Source: Antedon mediterranea
Taxonomy: Eukaryota; Echinodermata; Crinoidea; Comatulida; Antedonidae
NCBI RefSeq assembly: GCF_964355755.1
Contig: NC_092672.1
Coordinates: 12,026,501-12,090,500 of the forward strand
Length of the DNA stretch: 64,000 nucleotides
Direction: 5' to 3'
Position numbers and translations under genes: made by a program. Below are positions 21,690-33,056 of this stretch, piece after piece (position 1 is the first letter of the stretch; each line of letters opens with the position of its first letter). A model generated the notes under the pieces. It did no database searches and was not told where the DNA came from. It saw nothing but the letters and a program-made list of their open reading frames with translations.

Positions 21690-22420
21690 ATGTGATAGCA
21701 ATGAAAACAATTTCAAAGTATTAATTTAAGCGTTTAATCTAAAATGCGTCAGATACATGATGTTTAAAATTACTTTTATTTAAATAATAATTATAATTAA
21801 TATTTTGTTTAACAATTAAACAGACATTAAACAAATATGGTTTCTTTATACAGAAATGATTAAACTTAACGTGTAGTGTACTAATACGATTTATAATGTT
21901 ATTAATTATAAAAAATATTGTAAAATTCAATGTATACTATCGACGGTACCTTGTTTGTTGCTGTGACTGATGCACCTTGAGCTATAAGACTATTTACTGT
22001 CTCTAAATTAGCATGTTGATGCCTTAAGTGTACATGTAGCGGTGTGTCTCCATCCTGTACAGCAAAAAAGTTAGATTAGACTAAATTAGATTAGAATAAA
22101 TGGTCGTCACATTGTATGTCTCAAAAATCAGGTGGCTGTGGGTGTACAGAAATTAATTATGATTGTCATTATATAATATATTCATGTTACTCTACATTCA
22201 TTTAGCATTTCATATAGTGGTTGTAACTGATATCGGGACAAAACCACCTGATAATAAGCGAACAATACAACTTGCTGTTTTTAACTAATAGGTGCACGAT
22301 GTGTGGCAATTAACACGGTGAAAGCATTATTTGTTCTTGTTTAGTGTAAAATGTGTCAGCTACATGATGTTTAAATATTGTAAATTTATTTACTTTGATA
22401 ATAATTATAATTTTAGTTTT
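21690..22420. repeat. Duplicated intron segment flanking an ankyrin exon
   Basis: Sequence around AAAATGCGTCAGATACATG at 21740 recurs around AAAATGTGTCAGCTACATG at 22348, both followed by ATGTTTAAA and AATAATTATAATT. The exon 21950-22054 lies between. This is the trace expected if exon-plus-intron units of the ankyrin array expanded by tandem duplication. Confidence 0.6.
21950..22054 (-). CDS. ROCO gene exon: one ankyrin repeat
   Basis: A 105-nt, phase 0 exon encoding exactly one 35-residue repeat: DGDTPLHVHLRHQHANLETV then NSLIAQGASVTATNK. G-x-T-P-L-H and the V-x-x-L-I-x-x-G-A-x-V pattern are canonical ankyrin. Acceptor GTACAG, donor GTACCG. Confidence 0.87.
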
Positions 22421-23165
22421 CACTGTTTATACTGGAGATGAAATGTTAACTTGGAAACAAAATACTCAATGTATTAGTAAAAATATTGGATATAAAATAA
22501 CAATGCTAGGTAAAATGGCTAGTAGTTTAAGTAAACCGTTACTTGAAACTCTATATATAAGTACAATTCAGCCTTGTAGTGATTATGCTATAACAGTCTG
22601 GGGAAATACGACAGAGTTAAACAAAAATATTTTAAAGCGACATCAAAAAAGAGCTGCTCGAATTGTAACTAACAACTTCGATTATATTAATGTAAGGGGT
22701 GACAACATCATCCAGAACCTATCGTGGCAAACTCTTGAAGAGAAACGAGATTTCTCCCTAGCATGCCTAATGTATAAATGTGTTTACGGCCTTGCACCAA
22801 TTAGATTAGTAAATGAAATTGAATTGATTCGCGATATTCACACCCACTTAACACGTATAGTAGAAAATTTGAATGTAACAATACCTAAATACACCCTTAG
22901 TAAAATGAATTCGTCCTTTAAAGTTGCAGGCGCAAAAATATGGAACAATTTACCAATTAATATTAAATCGGCACCAACAATTACGTCCTTTAAGGCTAGA
23001 TACAAATCTCATTTCTTTTCATAAAAAAAACTGACATGTATTATATTTAATTAAGTTTCTCTTTTGTATATTTTTATTAAGACAGGACCACAATGTAAAA
23101 CAGATACACTGTTATCTGATTGTTTTTATCCTGTATAAATATATTATTTATTATTATTATTATTA
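22395..23165 (+). pseudogene. 5'-truncated LINE, C-terminal coding part plus 3' tail
   Basis: Open to 23024. SKNIGYKITMLGKMASSL, YISTIQPCSDYAITVWGN and LKRHQKRAARIVTNN match the region after the RT palm in CR1/L2-type LINEs. NSSFKVAGAKIWNNLP is the usual C-terminal block of that group. The 3' region ends in ATTATTATTATT (to 23165), the short-repeat tail typical of this clade. Antisense to the ROCO gene. Confidence 0.82.
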
Positions 23166-23171
23166 AAATTA

Positions 23172-23560
23172 TCTTGTAACAAACTGTTTTACATTATATA
23201 ATCACATATACAAATAAACTTTATTACTGACAGTTGCTTCCTAACGTTTGTATAAATTAATTACAAAACATATCGTGTACATGGTGTATCGTTATATGTA
23301 CTTTACTATTTCAATCGACTATGCCACAGTGACAGTTTCAACAAAGTATTAAATCGCAAATGTTTTACTGTGTTTAGTGGTATATTATTTGTAAACCATA
23401 AACAAATTAATATTTCGTTACTGAATGGATAAAAATATATTTAAAAAATGTTCCTCTTTGCACCCTCTTCAATCCCTCAGCCATAATGTTACATACAAAA
23501 CACAATTTGAGTTTGTTTAAATTTGAAAAAAACATTTGACTCATGTTGTGACAAAATGTC
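23172..23560. repeat. Dispersed repeat shared with 32085-32400
   Basis: Long stretches match 32085-32400 in the same orientation, for example TTTCAACAAAGTATTA, TTTACTGTGTTTAGTGGTAT and AAAATGTTCCTCTTTGCACC. Here it overlaps the end of the minus-strand RT remnant, so it may be part of that LINE. Confidence 0.8.
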
Positions 23561-24129
23561 AACAGTAGCTTGCGGAGAAGAATATCATGCGATATGTTAT
23601 TGAACGCACGGATGAAATCCAAAGTAATAATGTCAACGGCTGGCGTTTTCTAATCAAGTGCACGTAACCAGTCAGTAGTTGCTGACACCAAGACTTGGGT
23701 ACAGGATCGACCAGGAAGAAAACCTTGTTGGTGACTTGCCAATAGGCTGTTACTTTGGCAGTGGTTAAGATTTGTTGGAAAACAAATTTTACACATCACC
23801 AACATAAGAGGGACTGGACGATAATTAGTTGCATGCTCCTGTCACCTTTTTTGGATACAAAATTTGCACGCTACCACATAGTAGGGAATATACCACATAA
23901 AGCGATTGATGAAACAAGTTTGTAATAGCTGAAATAATTACAGCATGTGAATGCTCAAACCATCAGGACCAGGAGCTTTATTTGCTGTGAAGTTTTTAAT
24001 AGCAGACTCCACATGACAACGTAAAACAGGAAAACCGGCAATAGATGGAATGTCCAAAGTTGGTGAAGTGAGGCTCACATCATTAGGAGAATTCTCCGAC
24101 GTGGGGGCCGTACGCGCGAAAGAGAACAA
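23407..24129 (-). pseudogene. Decayed LINE reverse transcriptase fragment
   Basis: Minus-strand pieces in shifting frames. TANKAPGPDGLSIHML (23938-24000) is the LINE 'N-K-A-x-G-P-D-G' motif. NYRPVPLMLVM and QQGFLPGRSCTQVLV (about 23700-23850) follow. TLDFIRAFNNISHDILL (about 23580-23640) is the 'D-F-x-K-A-F-D' box. The order is right but stops and shifts break it. No catalytic FADD is visible. Confidence 0.75.
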
Positions 24130-24628
24130 ATAGATGCGTACACACTGTTTAATAGGCTAGAGCAACTGTTTCCATTACATTTAATAACAATGTCACATAA
24201 TGTAAATTTAAATAAATCCTTCCTAAATACTCTAATACGGATCTTTTTCGACGAACTAATAATAAACTTTGATCGAAAAACACTTCAAACGAAATGAACA
24301 TTTGGTAATGCGGAACTCCGAAAATGCCTCGATAGTGCATGTGTTTAGTGTACGACTGTGCTTTGGTGGTCTGTTAACCTCAGATATATATAGCCGGGTG
24401 AATAACTCAATGTAATTTAGTATACAATGATTGCCATAATCGCTGTGTCTATAACACAAATCAATAAAATGCCAAATACGCCACACACGTTTTTTTCGGC
24501 CGTGTACATAGAATAAGACATTTCATGTTTATGTTATGCCTATGAAATAATAATAAAAGAACATCATGTTTCTCTTTTTTTTTATCGTTTATACTGCATA
24601 CCATTATATAAACAAGAATATTTCTTAC
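24130..24628. other. No recognised feature
   Basis: Intron sequence with short open frames on both strands and no family motif that I recognise. Confidence 0.5.
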
Positions 24629-24868
24629 AAAAAACGCTGCTGGCTTATTGTTATTGCTAAGGTCAAGTCTGGGGGTTACTTCATCACGCCTAGATACTTC
24701 AAGTATCCTATTACAAACAAAAACTTCAATGGACTGTTTTGATAATAATTCAATGATTATCTGACAGCGAATTATAGTAATATCATGGGACTCATAAATA
24801 CCAGAAATGATTTTGGATTTGTCGTTAGACTTCTTTCCCAGAGGTTTTTCGGATTCAACAGGTGGTAC
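24629..24868 (-). CDS. Candidate unassigned exon of 80 codons
   Basis: On the minus strand, TTTATAG precedes GTACCACCTG and GTAAGA follows GCGTTTTTT. Exactly 240 nt lie between, open in phase 0. The peptide begins VPPVESEKPLGKKSNDKSK, continues ISGIYESHDITIIRCQIII and ends LDLSNNNKPAAFF. Composition is protein-like. It is not an ankyrin repeat, and inserting it between the 44695 and 21950 exons would interrupt the array, although the frame would be kept. It could be an alternative exon, part of an unrecognised transposon, or chance (the frame stays open about 60 codons past the donor). Confidence 0.3.
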
Positions 24869-25752
24869 CTATAAATTATAGTCGAGAATCATTTTTTGCA
24901 AAAATGTCAGTGTCTAGTACTATAACTGCTGCTTGCTTTATATCTGAATGATTTATCTCTTGTGACGTAGCGGGCTAGAGCAGCAGCGTGAACACATTCA
25001 TACGCGAGAAAAAAGTTCACGATATTACACTCCACTCTGTACAGGGGCTAACGCTTGCACACGGTCCAGGGCGGAAAATGGTGTATTTTTAGAGAGTGAT
25101 GATGTCAGCATTCACACGTGAAGCGACCTAAGACAACATGATGCTGGTAGTGGGAGTGCATGTGTTTTGAAAATAACTCAGTTGTGGGTATTTTCCGAAG
25201 ATTTTAAATCGCATTTTCTTTTTAAACTCTTGAATTCATAAATAGTAATTAAACTCTAAGCTCACTATGTAGGCCTATTTACACAACTATAGCTCTAGCC
25301 TACTCTTCTTAATTAAAAGAGTCAAGTGCGTCGAATCCGTGTCTAGCTACGGTCGTGGGTTTGGTGCATCTTTTTTTTCCCTTTAGAATTAGGGGGGTTG
25401 GCTAGCCATCCTATTCACCCCCCTAGATCGAGATTTATGCGCGAAAAGAAACGTGACCAGACCCTGTTTTATGGTTCGGGCCAACCACTTCCTTTTCCCA
25501 ATCGAACCCCCACCCCAACTCCTTTAATCGACAGCGAAATATATGCGGTACACAAATGGTTATTGGTAAATTAAAACAATTCGTAAACTCAACCGTGAGA
25601 ACATAACTCGTACCTTTATCCCTGTATGAACGTACGTCGATGCGTAGTTGCAAATGAATTTCCGATTTTCGCCTGGAATCTGGAAAATACACATTTTGGT
25701 TCCTGGATGTACTGTAATATGATACAGCCCAGATATGTCGACGTGTATACTG
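24869..25752. other. Left flank of element copy A; weak similarity to the 58700-58930 region
   Basis: From about 25535 the text resembles the right part of the hAT-like element near 58700-58930 (TACGTCGA, TTCGCCTGGAA, ACACATTTTGGT, CTGGATG). So copy A is probably embedded in a second, decayed hAT-like element whose left end I cannot locate. No gene was recognised. Confidence 0.4.
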
Positions 25753-25821
25753 TAGATTTTTTTTTTCGTACATAAGTTGGGGAACCCTCATGACACGTCA
25801 CAAAATAAATATGAATAATTC

Positions 25822-26131
25822 TTCTTCTTTCCCTTTTCAGGGAATTTATTGGTTCAAAGTATATTGGCCTTTGGCCCTAATACAAACAAATACAAATTAA
25901 CTATAACTTAAGATAATGGTTTCTTCTTTCAAAAGCAAAGTAGACGTATTTTCCTAAATTATAAGTAAAATTTGTGTTGGAAAGTAATAAACAAAGCTTA
26001 TTAATAGAAGGAAAAACACGAATAAATCTTGGAATAAAACTTTTTCTTAAATCATTGTAAAATGTGCATTGCAAAATAAAATGATATTCATCCTCAACAA
26101 TGTTCTTTTTACATAATTTACACGTTCTCTT
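25822..26131 (-). pseudogene. LINE 3' fragment nested in element copy A
   Basis: The minus-strand peptide CKLCKKNIVEDEYHFILQC and KYVYFAFERRNHY is the C-terminal CCHC-like zinc motif common to several LINE clades. ATATGAATAATTC occurs at both borders (25809-25821 and 26132-26144), a 13-bp target duplication created inside the inverted-repeat arm. The same arm is uninterrupted in copy B. Confidence 0.85.
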
Positions 26132-26205
26132 ATATGAATAATTCATCAGTTAAATTTGTTGTTCCGTGTGCACCCAAGCGTATAGACACAAGAAGTGATT
26201 ATACA

Positions 26206-26296
26206 ACTGCGATACGATTCTTTCTACAGTAGGCCTAGGATTCTAGGTCAACTGCGATACGATTCTTTCTACAGTAGGCCTAGGATTCTAGGTCAA
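26206..26296. repeat. 45-bp tandem duplication
   Basis: Two adjacent copies of a unit from CTGCGATACGATTC through CTACAGTAGGCCTAGGATTC to TAGGTCAA. Copy B of the element has this unit once. Confidence 0.9.
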
Positions 26297-26762
26297 TTCA
26301 CGTGATTGCCTTCGCGCACTCTTTTTCACACACACACACCATACTATGCAAAATGTGTCGAGGCTAATCGACAGCTAGGCAAGACATTAACTAAGTAGTA
26401 ATTGGACATAGCGCAAAGAAAGCTTAGACCCACAAGAATAAAGAATGTGTATAATTTGTGTACTGAAATTTTTAATTCTGCTCATTTATTATCAAACAAT
26501 ATGCATGTACTCAAAGGAACTTTAAAAATGCGCGTATATGAGCACATGGGATGTGAAAATTATACCCACGAGAATAAAAAATGTACTTTTGTGTAATGTT
26601 ATAATTGTTTAATTTCCTGACTTATTACTCGGACTGTGTCATACCTAACACACACACATCACACACACCCACACAGCTACTACTAGAATAGACATGGGTT
26701 TAGAGACTAATAATTAGGCCTAATATGTAATTATTTAGTAATAATTATATTAAAAACACCAT

Positions 26763-27527
26763 AATCTAGAAAGCCACTCCGAAAGGGCATACCTCCGCCT
26801 ACTGTAAAATTCTCCTACATGAGATTTCTCCGGTAAAAAAAAAAATATATATATAATTATTTGTGTGTGTCTTAATGCTGTTTGTGATTTAGGCTAATTT
26901 CATTACAAGCATGTGTATGCGAGTTTGGTGTAATGGTTATGTAACAAGCCTTTCAATTAACAATAGCTTCAGTTGACTAACAATAGAACAGCAACGAGAA
27001 AATCAAACGAGTGAATTTGAAAAGAAATAGGTTTTTTAAACTACTCGCATCAAAAAATGTGCACATTAAATCAAATTATGTTTTAAAATTACAAATCACA
27101 AATTATAACTCTTGCCTCTTGTTCAAAAATTTAGTTTTTTGGACAAGTAGTTCTCGAGAAAATGCAATTTCAGTACACTTGTTACTTTAAGACTGCTCGC
27201 CGGCTTTTGAAAATTGTCTCCTATCTTTTAACACTAGCCGGTCTGAAAATAATACCATTTTTGTTATTTGTGAAGTTATTAATAAACAAATTTTGTTGAT
27301 TTTCAATAGGCATGGTCTGAAAGTAAATACCTATCTACACCCAAAAATTCAGAAAGATAATTTGAAAACTGTAGGGAGGCGCTATCGTGCTAACAAACAA
27401 ACAAACAAACATACATACATACATACAAACATACAAACAAAGTGAATACTATACTTGGCAAAATTCTTTTTTGCCAAGTAACAAACACACGCTACCGATT
27501 ACATATACCTCCTTGGCGGAGGTAAAC
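26763..27527. mobile_element. Dispersed repeat inserted in element copy A
   Basis: Copy B reads continuously across ACCATAAACTAAAGGCTG, while copy A is interrupted here. The insertion begins AGAAAGCCACTCC...CATACCTCCGCC and ends CCTTGGCGGAGGTAAAC, so CCTCCGCC/GGCGGAGG forms short inverted ends. Related inverse sequence is at 54133-54205 (terminal part) and 46366-46715 (middle part). It contains an (ACAA/ACAT)n microsatellite at 27391-27440. No coding sequence. Confidence 0.7.
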
Positions 27528-27940
27528 TAAAGGCTGATTATTTCGACAATCCACACAAAACGCCGCTATTCTTTTATGAAATCCCACGCGGCAACCACAG
27601 CGGAGATAGGCCTAGAATCGTACCGCACTTGTGTAATCATTTCTTGTTGCTATACGCTTGGGTGCACACGGAACAAGACAATTTAACTGATGAATTATTC
27701 ATGTTTAGTTTGTGACGTTTCATGAGGGGATCCCCAACTTATGTACAAAAAAAAAAATCGCGGCCGGGCCCTGAAAGATTCGTACAAAGATACACCGTGC
27801 GTACCACATACTGTTTACTTCGCTGTCAGTGTATCGTACGTACGTCAAAAATGGAATGCCGCAGTTACTTAAAATATATAGTAGTAGGCCTACACTTAAT
27901 ATGGTTTTATTTTTTACCAGAAAAGAAATAATATTCCAGC

Positions 27941-27978
27941 TTTCCATGACGGGGTGGGGGCCCCTGGCGCCACCACTG
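27941..27978. repeat. Right end of a hAT-like element copy
   Basis: GGGGCCCCTGGCGCCACCACTG matches the right terminus of the element ending at 59544 (GCTGGCGCCACCACTG). It is therefore the terminal repeat of a second copy whose left end is lost. Confidence 0.65.
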
Positions 27979-28026
27979 GAACCCGTTTCTTAAGAATAAG
28001 TCTATGAAACGCAAGCAAAATCCAGG

Positions 28027-28110
28027 GTTTGTGTTACAACCGCTAATGTAGAAAACGACAGCTAATGTCGAAACCTCCAGCTAATGTAGAAACACTAACA
28101 GCTAATCTAG
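28027..28110. repeat. ~23-bp imperfect tandem repeat
   Basis: Four units around CAGCTAATGTAGAAAC (28045-28110), with the first starting CGCTAATGTAGAAAACGA. Confidence 0.8.
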
Positions 28111-28167
28111 ACGTAAAATAATACAAAATCAACATCAACATAGTTATTTCCTAGTATCCCCAAAAGG

Positions 28168-29131
28168 CTTTTATGAAATCCTAGAATTAATCAAAGACGA
28201 TATCGCATAAGAAAATACCCAATTTAGACCAAGTATTTCTATCGAACAAAGGCTGGCAGTATGCTTGAGATACGTACTTTCAATTCCTAAAAAAAAAATA
28301 CTTTATAGGCCTAGTATACACTGTCGGCCTATGATACTAGGAAAAACTCACATGGTGTACGGTAGCTAGTTTAGTAAGTGCTAATGACATGCAACACAGT
28401 CACAGTGTCATTACCGTAGCTGAGCATATACCCGAGTCTTAACTCAATTAAGTTTCGACTCGTCTTGTGTCGCTAATAAGCAATGAAAATGAAATATTTA
28501 ATTGACATTTATTTATAACTGTTTAATAAAAAGCATAACATAGGCCTAATTCAAAAAGAATGTAAGAAATGCAATATAAAAGAAATATTTAGTGAAAAAT
28601 GTCTTTGACAGAGGTCTGGATCTGGATCATTATACTCAAATAAAGCAGGAAAACTGCATCACACTAGAGTTAAGATGACCCGACCTTTTTTCTTTTGGGT
28701 AAAGCTTCACACTGACAACAGTTCCTGTTATGAGATTAATCTATAGCATTATTGTTATGTTTAATTATCAGGTTCTTGGCCACCAGGGATTCCTATAAAA
28801 CTATAGGTTTCAGTTTCCGTATGGGAAAGGCTACCGTGTCAACCATTGTAAACGAAGTTTGCTTAAGTCTCTGGAGGCGTCTCCAACCTATATATATGTC
28901 ATCACCGAGTGAACAACAATGGAGGCAGATTGCCGAAAGTTTTAATAGGCGATGGCAATACCCAAACTGCATAGGGGCAATTGACGGAAAGCATATATAC
29001 ATCAAAGCCCCTAACAAGTCAGGCAGTTTGTTTTTCAATTACAAGGGGTCGTTTTCTATCGTTTTGTTGGCCCTTGTAGATGCAGACTACTGTTTTACCG
29101 CAGTCGATATAGGAGCATACGGATCAAATAG
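28168..29131 (+). pseudogene. PIF/Harbinger transposase fragment with an intron
   Basis: The first block encodes FYEILELIKDD...FRPSISIEQRLAVCLRY with one in-frame TAA. A GT at 28272 and an AG at 28771 bound a probable 500-bp intron. The second block continues FLATRDSYKTIGFSFRMG (the DNA-binding helix region), then CIGAIDGKHIYIKAPNKSG (first catalytic D) and FNYKGSFSIVLLALVDADY (second D). It breaks off at VDIGAYGSNR next to another GT, before the third catalytic residue. This is the DDE domain of PIF/Harbinger transposases. It is a relic, but it shows that the superfamily was active in this genome. Confidence 0.85.
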
Positions 29132-29224
29132 GTAATGTTTAATTATGAATTATGTTCTTTAAACCATGTATGAGTATTTTTATATTAGTTCCTACTTAGT
29201 ACCTGTAAACAACTTTAAGATTAA

Positions 29225-29261
29225 CTAGAGGGTGAGCTCGCTTCGCTCGCTCCCCCTCTAG
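29225..29261. repeat. Perfectly placed hairpin
   Basis: CTAGAGGGTGAGC and GCTCCCCCTCTAG (one mismatch) flank TCGCTTCGCTC. The GAGCGAAGCGAGC-type core also occurs at 57062. It may be the end of a GC-rich element. Confidence 0.7.
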
Positions 29262-32084
29262 GAAGTGTAGACGATGGTTCTCGGAATGATAATGTTCTCC
29301 TTATACGTTTTCTGTCGGTTACCATTATTGAAAATGCTTGACATTCGTAAACTAAACTACTTTGTTTCACAGTGTTTTAGATGATTAATAACATAATAGT
29401 TTTTAAGTATAGTTTTTATTGTTTTGTAGGGCCCTTTGGGGAGGCGGAGGTCATTTGAGGGAGGTTCTTATTCGAGGGATATATGTTAAATTTTTTAGTT
29501 TTAATAATATTGTACGCGATTGGCGTACCATACTTACCTGGGGGTTTTGGACAGCGTGGTGTGTTCACGCAGGTTGGGTTGAAACGTTGTCATGTTATGT
29601 TAAGTGTTGAAGTATAGAGTATCAATAAACTTCACTTTACTGATAATAGTGGTCGATATATTTATTCGAGTCAGTAAAAAATATGGTAACTTTTATAATC
29701 AAATGAAATCCTCTAATAGATATGAAAAGTGGTAAAAAAGAATAACAAATGCTTGGTAAATTGTAGATAACAGTGCGGTAAATTCTACTACAAATAGTAT
29801 AATTGTGTTATTATAAATATGTGGATGGACGTTGTTTATTATTAGATAGTTGGGTTGGAGGAGGGGGAGGGGGGGGGGTTATTATTCAAAGTGATGTTTT
29901 ATTGGAGAGGCGATTATTCAAATGAATACCATCTTAATAATTATTAATACATTATTTAATTTAATCATCTTTTGAAACTAACTGCCGTGACAGAGTGGGC
30001 CCAAGAAAGAAGACATTACGGCTTGCAACATGGGCAGACATCTCAGTCCTAACGGGTCACAGGAAGATAGCCTACAGTTATTCCTGCAAGCTTACTCAAT
30101 AAAACTCAGCTATCGGGATTTCACTCGAAACATTTCTTATCATCAAATCTCCCTATGTAATTTTATAATACTATTCCCCACAATATATTCTGATTCTTTA
30201 TGGCGTATATTTAATTTGATCTTTATTAATTTGCAGTATAATTTCTATTATTTAACTACTGTACCTTCACACACGCGCGGTATCTATATATAAATTTACG
30301 TAAGGGCAAAATTCGGTAAATCGCGCGTAATTTCTAGAATGTTTACTCGATGGTATATAAAGTTGGTTCGTACTTTCGGTACTGATTTTAACCACCTGAT
30401 GTAACCCTGTTTACTAATTAAATTGAGTTCGATAATTAGTTATTGACGATTAAAACGAATTTAGGTTCAACGATTTGCCCCAAATAGGGGTGTTTTCCGA
30501 TCGTGGTATACACTGTCTAATGTATGTCCATCTTGAAAAATACCCGCAGACAATAATACGAGGATGCTTCGCATTTTCCTATCTCCTCCTGCGATAATTG
30601 TTTTTAATGGCTGAAAACCGGTTGAACAGCTTGAGTACAGCATCATAATGTTGAAGACAGGCCGATTTTCTTTAAAAAATACTATTTTGATAGATTTAAT
30701 TTACGTTTATACAAATGTATTGATTTGAAATGAATGGAACATTCCAATCTCTGTTCCACAAGTGTCTATTCCTTCAGGTGTCGTAAAGGCAAGTACTGTA
30801 CACAGCTGTTCCAGAAATATGAATTAAGTGCAGCACCCCCAACGTTTCATAGCGTTTTATGGAGTAGCGATTCCGAAAACATATTGTATACAAACCACAT
30901 GAGGAACCCGGAAGCAATCAAGCATAAAACGACTGTTTTTTAATACCCCAATAAAAACAAATAAAGACCGCGAAAGTCAGAAAAATAATGAATATTCATT
31001 AAAACAACCCTGGATGAAGGTGAAAAACATGTTGTCGTCGTTTTATCACGTGGATTTTAAGAGGTAATGTAATTGAAAATTGTACACCCAAGTGATACAT
31101 TTAAAAAGTAGGTATAAATGTTGTTTTCCATATCAGTTTAAAGTAATTTTTTCTGTTGAATTCTTTGATTTAGTTGGATACTTTAGATATCCTTGAATGT
31201 TTTAACAAGGATCGTATTCATATTTCCTGGCTGGATTTTTTCCTATGCTAGCTTATAATAGGCTATGCCCAGGCCCCCTTGCGTGGTTAAAACCAGCTAT
31301 GTAAGACTATATGGCTGTTTATTTTTAACACGTAAACATGTATATTCGGGGGGCCTGAGTGACAGTTGACCTGTTATAAAGCTGATTAATTAAAGCTGGT
31401 CCTAATTAAAAATTAGGCCTAGGCTAGTCTAGGCCTAAGCTTTTTTAATAATCATTCATATTGGGAAAGGAGTACAGAGTAGGCCAGGCTACAGGCCTAG
31501 CTAGGCCTATATTATATATAGGCTAGGCTACCTCATCAGCAGGTTAAAGGCTAGCAGCCTACCTAGCATGTCTTAGTCAAAGATCTGTAATATATTAATA
31601 GAAAGAAGCTATAGAGTACTGTGACATTAGATATTTAATTATAAATGCATATTTCTTTCATATTTGTATTGTATATGCAATCACAATCTAAATCAGTAAA
31701 TAACATCAATTTCCGTTATCAATCAATAATATATATAAACCAAATTAAAATAAAATAACTTCCAAAAAATTAAATTCAATTACAATTCATATACCATTTG
31801 TTAAATATTTACAAAATCATTGTTCTTATATCTCTATGCAATAACACAAAAAAATACTACCATTCATACAGTATACTGTACATAATAATATGCAATACTG
31901 TAACAATTAACTGAGAAATAGCAAACTATTCCTCAACTAGGGTAGGAACCAACTTAAGTATGAATTGGCTCTAAGAAACAATTGAAAACCATTAGGCCTA
32001 CTAATTAAGTTGAGTTAGATAATTTAATATTTATTGACAATTAAATCGAATTTATGATTTGCCACGAATAGAGGTGGTTTTCAC
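29262..32084. other. Intron, no gene recognised
   Basis: Contains a G-run (29855-29880) and TAGGCCTA-rich sequence (31400-31560). The segment 30420-30490 resembles 31995-32080 (TTATTGAC, GATTAAA/AATTAAA, CGAATTTA, GATTTGCC). Short open frames at 29419 and 30734 show no family resemblance. Confidence 0.5.
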
Positions 32085-32400
32085 AAATTGTTTTACATTA
32101 TATAAACATACACGTCGTAGTGATGTATCGTTACATGTACTGTACTATTTCAATCGACTAGGACGGTGATAGTTTCAACAAAGTATTACATCGCAATGTT
32201 TTACTGTGTTTAGTGGTATATTATTTGTAAAACATGAAAACAATTAATATTTCGTTACTACATGGATAAAGAATATATTTAAAAATTGTTCCTCTTTGCA
32301 CCCATCCTCTTTCCTATCCCTCAACCCTGTTACATACAAAACACAAATTAAGTTTGTTTAAATTTGACTTAAACAATTGGTCTCATTTTGTGACAAGTTT
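32085..32400. repeat. Dispersed repeat shared with 23172-23560
   Basis: Same orientation copy of the 23172-23560 repeat, with small indels. It probably derives from a LINE 3' region. Confidence 0.8.
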
Positions 32401-33056
32401 CTCTTTCAAAAGTCATTCCCAGGGTGCTAATTTTAGTTCAGTACATAAATCACAGTGTCTATTTATTCGTTCCTGTAAACGACATGTATTATTGAAATCG
32501 CCAGTTTTTTAACGCTGAAATTATTATGTATTCGAGAACCATCTGTGGGCACGACCTAGATGGTACGCGAGCGAAAATAAACAAAAAAACAGAAATGGCT
32601 ATGACTAATGGCCAACTTAAGCTCCAGTCCTACTATCTGATTTTTTTTTCGTCTTCCAAAGGGACACTGTATTGATTGATGGAAAGTGCCTGTTTCCAGT
32701 CACCTTTAGGGTCAAATCTATTATTTTAACTGCTCCCTTGTGTATAAAAGAGAGAAATATTTTAAACCAGGTTGTTGCAAGGTGAACTTATCTTAAACCC
32801 GGAAATTACTTTGACCGGGAAGAATTGAAATTGAGATGAAAATCTAGTGTTGAAATCATAAATTTTGTTAAAAAACTCTTTATAATATATTCCTAAGATA
32901 GAAATATGGAACAATAGCGTCGATGTGAACACTAATGTTATCAAATCTACGTTTCGCGGTACATCTCAGATAGATAAGGCGGAGATTTGTACCAAAGGTT
33001 TTGCATTGTGCTCGCCTATATCAGAATTAACCATAATTTATATATAGATGCCATTT

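Larger units (their letters stand above)
25753..27761. mobile_element. Long-TIR Mutator-like element, copy A, with nested insertions
   Basis: The left arm starts at GATTTTTTTTTTCGTACATA. Its inverse ends at 27761. The arms contain AAGTTGGGG, TGAATAATTC, ATTTGTTGTTCCGTGTGCAC and AGGCCTAGGATTCTA, and extend about 200 bp. The family is the same as 57104-58038. The copy is enlarged by a LINE insertion (25822-26131) and another repeat (26763-27527). No duplication of the target is visible here, probably because the left border is rearranged. Confidence 0.75.

Noticed and set aside
28027-28110. CRISPR-like spaced repeats
   Set aside because: Degenerate tandem repeat in an animal genome; no spacers of constant length and no cas genes.
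29419-29610. 63-codon plus-strand frame (MFCRALWGGGGHLRE)
   Set aside because: No family motif, no splice continuity with the Harbinger fragment, GC-skewed by a G run.
30734-30943. 69-codon plus-strand frame
   Set aside because: Looks weakly protein-like (CRKGKYCTQLFQKYE) but has no recognisable family or exon context.
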